A stretch of DNA of 11,575 nt from Pseudomonadota bacterium (GTDB lineage Bacteria > Pseudomonadota > Alphaproteobacteria > Rhizobiales > Rhizobiaceae), in contig JAEYTV010000136.1 of NCBI GenBank assembly GCA_023433855.1, positions 1 to 11,575 on the forward strand, written 5' to 3'. Positions 4,782 to 11,575 of the stretch are shown in pieces (position 1 is the stretch's first letter; each line of letters starts with the position of its first letter). Position numbers and translations under genes: made by a program. The notes beneath the pieces were generated by a model. That model saw only the letters and a program-made list of their open reading frames with translations. It searched no databases and was not told the DNA's origin.

Positions 4782-5801
4782 GTGCGTACAACCGCAGAGT
4801 CGGTCAAAAGCCGGCCAGAGACGGCGCAGCCGATCGAGCTTTCCATCGTGGTGCCTCTCTTCAACGAGGAAGAAAGCGTCGGGCCGCTGATCGACCGGAT
4901 AGAGACGGCCATGGCCGGTTATCCATCGGCATGGGAGCTCATTCTCATCGACGATGGCAGCACGGATGCGACGATAGTCAATGCCAGGAGTGCGATCGGG
5001 CGGCCGGGCCTCAATCTCAAGGTCGTGGCGCTTCAGCGCAATTTCGGACAGACGGCGGCAATGCAGGCCGGCATCAACCAGGCGCAGGGCCGGCTGATCG
5101 CCACGCTCGACGGTGACCTGCAGAACGATCCGAAGGACATTCCGGGCATGGTGGCCGAACTGGAGCGGCGCGAGCTCGACCTGCTGGTCGGCTGGCGAAA
5201 AAACCGCCAGGACGGTCTTCTGCTGCGCAAGATTCCCTCCTTCATCGCCAACCGGCTGATCGGACGCATTACCGGCGTCAGGCTGCACGACTACGGCTGC
5301 AGCCTGAAGATCTATCGAGGCTCGGTCATCCGGCAGGTGCAGCTGATGGGCGAGATGCACCGCTTCATTCCGGCCTGGGTGGCCGGCGTGGTGCCAAGCT
5401 CCCGGATCGGGGAGATGCCCGTCACGCACCACGCGCGCCAGCACGGCGTGTCGAAATATGGCATATCGCGGACGTTCCGGGTGATCCTCGACCTCCTGTC
5501 GGTGATGTTCTTCATGCGCTTCAAGGCGCGGCCGGGACATTTCTTCGGCTCCGTCGGGTTGGGCCTCGGGGCGTTGTCGGCAGTCATCCTCGCCTATCTG
5601 TTCATGGACAAGTTCATCATGGGCAACGACATCGGCACCCGGCCGTTGTTCATGATCGGCGTGATGCTGTTCCTGTCCGCCGTGCAGATGATCACCACGG
5701 GCATCCTCGCCGAGATGATCGCCCGCACCTATTACCGTGAAGACACGGCCGTCAGCTATATCATCAGGGACGTCTATGAGGCCGATCCGGCGCATCAGTG
5801 A
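4782..5801 (+). CDS. Polyprenyl-phosphate glycosyltransferase, family 2 (DPM1/ArnC/RgtE-like)
   Basis: A 339-residue enzyme that transfers a sugar from a nucleotide donor to a polyprenyl phosphate at the cytoplasmic face of the inner membrane. The GT-A domain begins with ELSIVVPLFNEEESV. It has DDGSTD (D57-D62), QRNFGQTAAMQAGINQAQG, the metal-binding DGDLQND (D110, D112), the HDYGCSLKIYR and MGEMHRFIPAW segments and QHGVSKYG (from Q220), all usual for the DPM1/ArnC/GtrB group. Two C-terminal membrane segments, about 254-275 and 288-311, anchor it. It starts with GTG and a strong ribosome binding site, and its end overlaps the next gene. With two GT83-type transferases downstream, the best fit is RgtE, the rhizobial dodecaprenyl-phosphate galacturonate synthase, but the sugar cannot be read from sequence. 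Confidence 0.92.
   Translation: MRTTAESVKSRPETAQPIELSIVVPLFNEEESVGPLIDRIETAMAGYPSAWELILIDDGSTDATIVNARSAIGRPGLNLKVVALQRNFGQTAAMQAGINQAQGRLIATLDGDLQNDPKDIPGMVAELERRELDLLVGWRKNRQDGLLLRKIPSFIANRLIGRITGVRLHDYGCSLKIYRGSVIRQVQLMGEMHRFIPAWVAGVVPSSRIGEMPVTHHARQHGVSKYGISRTFRVILDLLSVMFFMRFKARPGHFFGSVGLGLGALSAVILAYLFMDKFIMGNDIGTRPLFMIGVMLFLSAVQMITTGILAEMIARTYYREDTAVSYIIRDVYEADPAHQ
5766..5770 (+). promoter_or_regulatory. Ribosome binding site inside the upstream gene
   Basis: AGGGA, 5 nt before ATG 5776, lies within the glycosyltransferase coding region and selects MRPIRRISEAL as the start of the next protein over the earlier in-frame ATG at 5737. It supports coupled translation. Confidence 0.6.
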
Positions 5802-7299
5802 GGCGCTCAACAGCCGGCCACACCTCGTCCTCTGGCTGATCGCCGCCTACTACATCCTCGCGGTCATCCTGCGATTGCTGCGATCGGAGGCGCTGCAAAG
5901 CGACGAGGCGGAACAGATCTACCAGTCCCAGTTCCTGCTTCTGGGCTACGGCCGCCAGCCGCCCTTCTACAACTGGCTGCAATACGGGGTGATCCAGCTT
6001 GTAGGCCCATCCGTCCTCGCGCTCTCGATCGTCAAGAACCTGCTCCTCTTTCTCTGCTGCGTCTTTTACCTGATGGCGGCGCGGCTGGTGCTGAAGGACG
6101 GACGGCTGGTAGCGGTTGCGGCGCTCGGCGCGGTCGCCATGCCGACAGTGAGCGTTCTGGCGCAGCGCGATCTGACGCATGCGGTTGCCACCCTGTTTGC
6201 CGTCTCGCTATTCCTGTACGGCTTCCTGAAGACACTGACACGGCCGAGCCTCGGCAGCTATCTGCTGACCGGCCTTGCCGTCGGCATCGGTCTGATCAGC
6301 AAGTACAATTTCGTCATCGTCCCGCTTGCCGCGGTGCTTGCCATCCTCCCCGAGGCGAGCCTGCGCAAGCGGATCTTCGACTGGCGGATCCTTCCTGCCC
6401 TCGCGGTCGCGGCGGCGATCTGCCTGCCCCATGGACTGTGGCTGCTCGGCAATCTCGGTACTGCGACGGAAGGAACGATCGAGGCCTTGCGGGAAGACGC
6501 GTCCGGAAATCCCCTGGCCGACCGGCTGACAGGACTAGTCATGCTCGCCGTTACGGTCGTCGACAGCGCCCTCCCGACCCTCGCCTTCTTTCTTGTGGCT
6601 TTCCGGCGTCCCCTGGTGACGGCATGGCGGGCGGAAAACCTGTGGTCCCGGGTCGTCGGACGCTGGATCCTGTTCTCGCTCCTGGCGATCGCGGCGATCG
6701 GTCTTGGGCTCGGCGCGACCACTGTCAGCCAGAAGTGGCTCTCGCCCTTCCTCCTCCTGCTGCCCCTCTATCTCTGCCTGAAGCTCGAGGCGGCAGGTGC
6801 CGATACGAAAAGCAGCGTCTCGCGGATGCTGCCTCCGGTGTCCGCGCTGGCGATCGGTTTCATCATCTACCTGCCGGTCGCCAATATCGTCGGACCGCAG
6901 TTCGGCCGGTTCGGCAAGGAAAACCTGCCCGCCCGGCCCTTCGTCGAACTGGTCCTAGATCAGCGCGCCGGAACGCGGCCAAGCTACGTGATGGCCAGCG
7001 ATCCCTTCCTTGCGGCGAGCGCCCGGCTGGAACTACGGGAGGCGCGGGTTCTCCTGCCCGGCAAGGGGGAGGCAGCGCTGAACGAAGCAAAACGCAGCGG
7101 CGGCGACGGGCTCGTCATCTGGCGGGTGCGCGGGGATGACCGTCATGTTCCGGATTGGCTCGAGGGCTGGTTGAACACGAAAGGCATTCCGGGCAGTACA
7201 GTCGAAACCGCGACGATCGACGTACCCTATCTTTTCGCAAGTCCAAGCGAGACCGTGACGTTCGGTTACGCCTGGATCTCACCGGGGACGGGACCATGA
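5776..7299 (+). CDS. GT83/PMT_2-family membrane glycosyltransferase, first copy (RgtA/B-like)
   Basis: An integral inner-membrane glycosyltransferase of about 507 residues that should take a sugar from a polyprenyl-phosphate carrier and add it to an acceptor on the periplasmic side. The first periplasmic loop has the catalytic acidic pair in QSDEAEQIYQSQ (D43-E44), followed by QPPFYNWLQYG (P62-W67), AQRDLTHA and SKYNFVIVPLA; roughly ten hydrophobic segments follow and the last 130 residues or so form a soluble C-terminal domain. The start at 5776 overlaps the preceding gene by 26 nt, pointing to translational coupling. The next gene is a paralogue with the same motifs. By context this pair may be RgtA and RgtB, which add galacturonic acid to the lipopolysaccharide core in Rhizobium leguminosarum. 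An ArnT-like lipid A aminoarabinose transferase is less likely because the other arn genes are absent. Confidence 0.88.
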   Translation: MRPIRRISEALNSRPHLVLWLIAAYYILAVILRLLRSEALQSDEAEQIYQSQFLLLGYGRQPPFYNWLQYGVIQLVGPSVLALSIVKNLLLFLCCVFYLMAARLVLKDGRLVAVAALGAVAMPTVSVLAQRDLTHAVATLFAVSLFLYGFLKTLTRPSLGSYLLTGLAVGIGLISKYNFVIVPLAAVLAILPEASLRKRIFDWRILPALAVAAAICLPHGLWLLGNLGTATEGTIEALREDASGNPLADRLTGLVMLAVTVVDSALPTLAFFLVAFRRPLVTAWRAENLWSRVVGRWILFSLLAIAAIGLGLGATTVSQKWLSPFLLLLPLYLCLKLEAAGADTKSSVSRMLPPVSALAIGFIIYLPVANIVGPQFGRFGKENLPARPFVELVLDQRAGTRPSYVMASDPFLAASARLELREARVLLPGKGEAALNEAKRSGGDGLVIWRVRGDDRHVPDWLEGWLNTKGIPGSTVETATIDVPYLFASPSETVTFGYAWISPGTGP

Positions 7300-7321
7300 C
7301 GGCCCCTCACCCGGCCCGGGA

Positions 7322-8860
7322 ATGGAGACGCAATTGCAGTTGAATATCCCCAGGGATCAGGCGGGCTCGGCAGGCATGGGGTTGGCCAGGGCCTTTCCCA
7401 TCATCATTGCCGGCTATTTCCTGTTCCAGGTCGCCTTGAGGGTGGCGCTTCCCCATTCGCTGGAACTGGACGAGGCGGAGCAGGTCTATTTCTCGCAGTG
7501 GCTGCTGGCCGGATACAGTGCCCAACCGCCGTTCTACAACTGGCTGCAATACGGCGTGATCCGGCTTCTAGGCATGAATCTTCCGGCTCTGTCGGTCCTC
7601 AAGAACGTGATGCTTCTGGCATCCTACCTGTTCTACTGGCTGGCAGCCCGCCAGGTTACGAACGACCGTCGGATCGCGGCGTTGGCCGGACTGGGGCTCC
7701 TGACCATCCCCCAGGTCGCGTTCGAGGCTCAGCGCGACCTGAGCCATACGGTGTCGGCGATCTTTGCGGCATCCCTGTTCCTCTACGCGCTCCTGAGGAC
7801 ATTGAGGTCGCCCTCCCTTTTCTCGTTCCTGCTGCTTGGCGCGGCAACCGGGGCCGGCGGGATCTCCAAGTACAATTTCGTCGTGCTGCCCGTCGCGGCC
7901 TTTGCCGCCATCGCCACCGACCGGCATTGGCGTACCCGTCTCTTCGACTGGCGGATCCTTGCCGCCGGCTTGGTGGCACTTGCGATCGTGCTGCCGCACG
8001 GCCTCTGGCTCCTCGACCATTTCGAGGCGGCCAGCAACCATTCCATGCGCAAAATGGTGGGCGACGGCTCCGGGGCGCTGATCGGGATCCTCAAGGGACT
8101 CGGCTCGCTCCTCGTCGCCGTCATCAGCTTCGGCGCCGTGACGGCGATCCTCTTCGGGGCTGCCTGGCGGGAACGGCTGCGGGACGTTCTGCGGGCGAGA
8201 AGCCATTGGACGCGCCTCGTTGGCCGGCTGCTTGCGCTGTCGATCGGCGTCATCGTGCTGATGGTCCTGTTTGCCGGAGTCGAGAACGTCCGCGACCGCT
8301 GGCTGACGCCGCTCCTTCTGGCGCTGCCGCTTTACCTCGCCCTGAAGATCGATGCCGCTTCCCTGGACCTGCGCCTTGGCTTCAAGCGATTGACGGTCAT
8401 GGCAGCCATCATCATGGTGCTGATACCGACGATACTCTTCCTGCGCGTCGCCAGCCCCAGAATCACCGGCGACTACCACTACCAGAACAATCCGTTCGGC
8501 GCGGTTGCCCGGCAACTGGCTCCGCTGGTTGAAGATAAATCGACGCTGATCGTCGCGTCGAACGGATTTCTGGCCGGCAACCTTCACTTCCAGCTGCCGT
8601 CCGTGCCGACCGTCACCGCCGGATTGCCAACCGGAGTCGAGACCTTCCCCGAGCCTCCACATGAGCGCATCCTGTTCGTCTGGGGTGACCGCAACGGGAA
8701 GATGCCCGATGCCTTTCCGGAGGAATTCCAGGCCTATCTGCAGCGCCGGGGCCTGGCGCGCGAAGCCCCCGACACGGCGATCCTAGCGCTTCCCTATGTC
8801 TACGGCAGACCTGGTGACGACTTCCGTCTCGCCTACGCCGTCCTTGACGTCAGGCCTTAG
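7322..8860 (+). CDS. GT83/PMT_2-family membrane glycosyltransferase, second copy (RgtA/B-like)
   Basis: A 512-residue paralogue of the preceding gene with the same order of motifs: LDEAEQVYFSQ (D50-E51), QPPFYNWLQYGVI (P69-W74), AQRDLSHT, GGISKYNFVVLP, RLFDWRIL and LPHGLWLL, then further membrane segments and a C-terminal soluble part. It is predicted to use the same type of polyprenyl-phosphate sugar at the periplasmic face, perhaps on a different acceptor position. It begins 22 nt after the stop of the first copy and is probably in the same operon. The start is not certain: ATG 7322 has only a weak CGGGA upstream, and ATG 7376 (MGLARAFP) is an alternative. It ends 24 nt before the stop of the convergent aminotransferase gene, with no obvious intrinsic terminator between them. 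Confidence 0.88.
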   Translation: METQLQLNIPRDQAGSAGMGLARAFPIIIAGYFLFQVALRVALPHSLELDEAEQVYFSQWLLAGYSAQPPFYNWLQYGVIRLLGMNLPALSVLKNVMLLASYLFYWLAARQVTNDRRIAALAGLGLLTIPQVAFEAQRDLSHTVSAIFAASLFLYALLRTLRSPSLFSFLLLGAATGAGGISKYNFVVLPVAAFAAIATDRHWRTRLFDWRILAAGLVALAIVLPHGLWLLDHFEAASNHSMRKMVGDGSGALIGILKGLGSLLVAVISFGAVTAILFGAAWRERLRDVLRARSHWTRLVGRLLALSIGVIVLMVLFAGVENVRDRWLTPLLLALPLYLALKIDAASLDLRLGFKRLTVMAAIIMVLIPTILFLRVASPRITGDYHYQNNPFGAVARQLAPLVEDKSTLIVASNGFLAGNLHFQLPSVPTVTAGLPTGVETFPEPPHERILFVWGDRNGKMPDAFPEEFQAYLQRRGLAREAPDTAILALPYVYGRPGDDFRLAYAVLDVRP

Positions 8861-8884
8861 CGTCGGTCTTGCGGCGGGGGCGTC

Positions 8885-10252
8885 CTATTCCCTGACCGTG
8901 TCCCGAAGGTGATCGAGCGCCTGCCGGAGCTTGACGATCACCTCGTCTATCTCCGCACGCGAAATCGTCAGGGCGGGAGACGCCAGCATGCGGTCGCCGG
9001 TCGCCCGCATGATCAGCCCGTTCTCCACGCAGTGGTTGCGCACCATGGTACCGACGTCGTCCGGCTTGCTGAAGCGCCGCCGTGTCGACTTGTCAGCGGC
9101 GAGCTGCAGGCCGCCCATCAGGCCGACGCTTTCCGCCTGCCCGACCACGACGTGGTCTTCCAGGCTCTTCCAGGCCGAGGCGAAATAGGGCCCGATGTCG
9201 TCGCGCACCCGTTCGACCAGCCCCTCTTCCTCGATGATCCGGAGGTTTTCCAGCGCTGCGGCGGCCGCGACCGGATGGCCGGAATAGGTGAAGCCGTGGA
9301 AGAAGTCGCCGACTTCATCAATCATCACGTCGGCCACGCGGTCACTGACCAGCACGCCGCCGATCGGCAGGTAACCGGAAGAGAGGCCCTTGGCAACGGG
9401 CGCCAGATCCGGCTCGACGCCGTAATACTGGTGGCCGAACCATTCCCCCAACCGGCCAAAACCGCAGATCACCTCGTCCACCACCAGCAGGATGTTGCGT
9501 GACTTGCAGATGCGGGCAATCTCCGGCCAATAGGTCTCAGGCGGAACAATGACGCCGCCCGCGCCCTGGATGGGTTCGGCAACGAAAGCCGCCACGCGGT
9601 CCTCGCCCAGTTCGTCGATCTTCTCCTCCAGCTCCCGGGCGACCTTGAGGCCGAATTCGTCAGGCGAAAGGTCGCCACCTTCTGCGTACCAGTAGGGTTG
9701 GCCGATATGGTGGACGCCCTTGATCGGCAAGTTGCCCTGCTCGTGCATCAGCTTCATGCCGCCGAGCGAGGCGCCCGCGACCGTCGACCCGTGATAGCCG
9801 TTCCTGCGCGCGATCACCTGGGTCTTTTCCGGTTTGCCGAGTGCTTTCCAGTATACCCGCGCCATCCGGAACCAGGTGTCGGTGGCTTCCGATCCCGAAT
9901 TGGTGAAGAAGACGCGCTTCAGGCGCTCGCCCGCATGGGAGGCAATCTTCTGGGCCAGCAGGGTGGTCGGCGGCGTCGTGGTGCCGAAAAAGCTGTTGTA
10001 GTACGGCAGTTCCTGCATCTGCCGATAAGCGGCTTCGGCGATCGACTTGCGGCCATAACCGACATTGACGCACCAGAGACCGGCAAAGGCATCCAGATAC
10101 TTCCTGCCGGTGGAGTCGTAGATGAAGACGCCATCGGCGTGTTCGATGATGCGGGTGCCCTTCGCATTCAGCTGCTTCATGTCGGAGAAGGGATGCAGAT
10201 GATGAGCGGCGTCGATGGCGGCGAGATTGGAGGGGGGCGGGAGAGTATTCAT
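8885..10252 (-). CDS. Class III PLP aminotransferase, putrescine/polyamine:pyruvate type (SpuC-like)
   Basis: A cytoplasmic pyridoxal-phosphate enzyme of 455 residues, the usual length for the omega-aminotransferase group. Visible features are GVFIYDSTGRKYLDAFAGLWCVNVGYG, FFTNSGSEATDTWFRMAR, NGYHGSTVAGASLGG, VAEPIQGAGGV, DEVICGFGRLGEWFG with D259 contacting the cofactor ring, and VAKGLSSGYLPIGGV with K288 as the Schiff-base lysine. The frame is open to 10621, but the start at 10252 (MNTLPPPSN, preceded by GAGG on its strand) fits the family and avoids overlap with the divergent gene. That divergent gene is a glutamine synthetase-like gamma-glutamylation enzyme, as next to spuC in Pseudomonas, which favours a role in putrescine or related polyamine catabolism. 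Beta-alanine or other omega-amino acids remain possible substrates. Confidence 0.9.
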   Translation of the reverse strand: MNTLPPPSNLAAIDAAHHLHPFSDMKQLNAKGTRIIEHADGVFIYDSTGRKYLDAFAGLWCVNVGYGRKSIAEAAYRQMQELPYYNSFFGTTTPPTTLLAQKIASHAGERLKRVFFTNSGSEATDTWFRMARVYWKALGKPEKTQVIARRNGYHGSTVAGASLGGMKLMHEQGNLPIKGVHHIGQPYWYAEGGDLSPDEFGLKVARELEEKIDELGEDRVAAFVAEPIQGAGGVIVPPETYWPEIARICKSRNILLVVDEVICGFGRLGEWFGHQYYGVEPDLAPVAKGLSSGYLPIGGVLVSDRVADVMIDEVGDFFHGFTYSGHPVAAAAALENLRIIEEEGLVERVRDDIGPYFASAWKSLEDHVVVGQAESVGLMGGLQLAADKSTRRRFSKPDDVGTMVRNHCVENGLIMRATGDRMLASPALTISRAEIDEVIVKLRQALDHLRDTVRE

Positions 10253-10330
10253 GAACGACGGCCTCAGATTGTGAAACCGATTCTTATCGGCTACCAACGG
10301 GTGATCGCAACACCTTCCGAAGACTTGTTC
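10253..10330. promoter_or_regulatory. Divergent control region of the polyamine genes with inverted repeat
   Basis: This 78-nt gap lies between the two divergent start codons. It contains CCGAT-TCTT-ATCGG at 10277-10290, a perfect 5-bp inverted repeat with a 4-nt spacer that could be an operator shared by both genes. If translation of the right-hand gene starts at one of the upstream GTG codons (10271 or 10301), part of this region would be coding. Confidence 0.4.
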
Positions 10331-11575
10331 ATGGCCTCCGACAAAGCGTCCCCTTATCTTGAACTCCTGCTTGTCGGGATGAACGGCGACCTGCGCGGCA
10401 AACGCATTCCGGTCGAAAAACAGCAGAAGGTCTGGGACGGTGCGGTGCGTCTCCCCACGTCCACCCAGTCGCTTGACATCTGGGGGCATGACAATGACGA
10501 GATCACCGGCCTGTCGATGACGATCGGAGACCCGGACGGCAACTGCATTCCCGACGCCCGCAGCCTTGCGCCGATGCCCTGGGCGCCGGAAGGTTCGGTG
10601 CAGGTTCTGTCCACCATGCACGAGTTCGACGGCCGCCCGAGCTTCATGGACCCGCGCGGCATTCTTGCCGCGATGCTGAAGCGCTACGAGGAACGCGGCT
10701 TGACGCCGGTCGTCGCCACCGAACTGGAATTCTACGTCGTGGAGGACGATTGGCGCGAGACGGGAAGACCCCGGCCGCCTGCAAGGCTCAGCTATGCCGG
10801 CGATCCGAACGGCTTCCAGCTCTATGACATGAGGGCTGTCGATGCGCTCGACGACTATCTGCAGGCTCTACGCCACTGGGCGGCTCTTCAGGGCCTGCCG
10901 GCGGATGCAACGACGGCGGAATTCGGCCCGGGGCAGTTCGAGATCAACCTGCTTCACCGCGCCGATGCCCTGGCCGCGGCCGACGACTGCATCTACCTGA
11001 AGCGGATCGCCGAACAGGCCGCCAAGAAGCATGGCCTCAAGGCGACCTGCATGGCCAAACCCTATTCCGATCACGCGGGCTCCGGCCTGCACGTGCATGC
11101 AAGCGTCATCGACCGCGACGGCAACAATGTGCTGGACGCCAGGGGCGGCGATCCTCTGCGGCTGAAATCGGTCACCGCCGGAATGCTGAAGACGATGCGT
11201 GACGCGCAGCTGGTGTTTGCCCCCTTTGCCAATTCCTACCGACGTTTCCAGCCGGATTCCTTTGCACCGGTCGATATCGATTGGGGGTTCGGGCATCGCG
11301 GCACGGCGGTGCGCATTCCCGACAAGGACGGCCCTGCGGCCCGCGTCGAGCACCGCGTGGCGGGCGCCGACGCCAATCCCTATCTGCTGCTGACCGCGAT
11401 CCTCGGCGGCATGCTGCTCGGACTGGACGAGACCCTCGAGCCCGGCCCGGCAACGGAACCCGGCACCGAGCGGCCGGCCGGCACCGGACGCCTGACCCAT
11501 GATTTCCTCACGGCCGTGGAGGATTTTTCAGCCTCTCCCGTCATCCGCGACGTCGTCGGGGAGGGCGATGAGAAT
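10331..11575 (+). CDS. Glutamine synthetase-like gamma-glutamylputrescine synthetase (PuuA/SpuB-like), 3' end cut off
   Basis: An ATP-dependent cytoplasmic ligase of the glutamine synthetase superfamily, open through the right edge (415 codons seen; family members are about 450). The N-terminal beta-grasp part has LLLVGMNGDLRGKRIP. The catalytic domain shows TELEFYVVED (E131, E133), AEFGPGQFEINL (E204), GSGLHVHAS (H254, H256), NSYRRF (R304) and ARVEHRVAGADANPY (E340, R342), the usual metal, ATP and glutamate sites. TMHEFDGRPSFMDPR matches the SpuB/PuuA style, not GlnA. It should join glutamate to putrescine or another amine, the first step of the gamma-glutamyl polyamine pathway, and stands head-to-head with a SpuC-like aminotransferase. 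The start is uncertain: ATG 10331 has a weak GAAG upstream, while in-frame GTG codons at 10301 and 10271 would restore an N-terminal helix seen in SpuB. Confidence 0.9.
   Translation, partial: MASDKASPYLELLLVGMNGDLRGKRIPVEKQQKVWDGAVRLPTSTQSLDIWGHDNDEITGLSMTIGDPDGNCIPDARSLAPMPWAPEGSVQVLSTMHEFDGRPSFMDPRGILAAMLKRYEERGLTPVVATELEFYVVEDDWRETGRPRPPARLSYAGDPNGFQLYDMRAVDALDDYLQALRHWAALQGLPADATTAEFGPGQFEINLLHRADALAAADDCIYLKRIAEQAAKKHGLKATCMAKPYSDHAGSGLHVHASVIDRDGNNVLDARGGDPLRLKSVTAGMLKTMRDAQLVFAPFANSYRRFQPDSFAPVDIDWGFGHRGTAVRIPDKDGPAARVEHRVAGADANPYLLLTAILGGMLLGLDETLEPGPATEPGTERPAGTGRLTHDFLTAVEDFSASPVIRDVVGEGDEN

Noticed and set aside
4695..5810. 371-codon open frame on the minus strand
   Set aside because: Antisense to the family 2 glycosyltransferase; its composition (many His, Asp, Arg) is typical of a shadow frame and there is no domain.
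7568..8662. 364-codon minus-strand frame, and the 344-codon plus-strand frame at 7498-8532
   Set aside because: Both are shadows of the second GT83 gene, which has clear membrane segments and family motifs in its own frame.
10253..10621. N-terminal extension of the aminotransferase by 123 codons
   Set aside because: The extra part is antisense to the ligase gene, and the family starts near MNTLPPPSN.
1..11575. CRISPR array, tRNA, rRNA, transposase or integrase genes
   Set aside because: No regularly spaced repeats, no tRNA- or rRNA-like sequence and no mobile element protein was seen on either strand.

Overview
The window looks like chromosome of an alphaproteobacterium of the order Hyphomicrobiales, most likely Rhizobiaceae. 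This rests on GC-rich coding DNA, an Amn-type AMP nucleosidase of rhizobial style, a polyprenyl-phosphate glycosyltransferase cluster like the rhizobial galacturonic acid (rgt) genes, and several very small exported proteins. The assignment comes from reading the sequence only, with no database search.

Left part (1-2232) is gene-poor and more AT-rich. It carries three paralogous small secreted proteins (392-655, 742-999, 1481-1765) that share a C-terminal G-D-Y-Y-x-G tail and a central TGS(I/V) motif. A fourth, decayed tail lies at 243-314. Around them sit a 21-bp direct repeat (658-678 and 1170-1190, with a shorter form near 1795), a perfect 12-bp hairpin with a GCGA loop (1141-1168) and a group of hairpins after the third gene. 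A fourth small exported peptide with two cysteines is at 2003-2173; it is not related to the other three.

Middle part (2233-8860) has amn (AMP nucleosidase), then a convergent membrane protein of the flippase-like/LPG-synthase-TM family on the minus strand. The two stop codons abut in one TGATCA hexamer. Divergent from the membrane protein, and probably forming an operon, are a DPM1/ArnC-like family 2 glycosyltransferase (GTG start) and two tandem paralogous GT83/PMT_2 integral membrane glycosyltransferases. Together they look like a complete lipid-linked sugar route: the family 2 enzyme makes polyprenyl-phosphate sugar, a membrane protein may flip it, and two periplasmic-facing transferases add the sugar to lipopolysaccharide. 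The closest described model I know is RgtE with RgtA/RgtB of Rhizobium leguminosarum.

Right part (8861-11575) has a class III aminotransferase of the putrescine/polyamine:pyruvate type on the minus strand. Divergent from it is a glutamine synthetase-like gamma-glutamylputrescine synthetase that runs off the right edge. The pair resembles the SpuC/SpuB (PuuA) polyamine catabolism genes, and the short gap between them holds a small inverted repeat that could be an operator.
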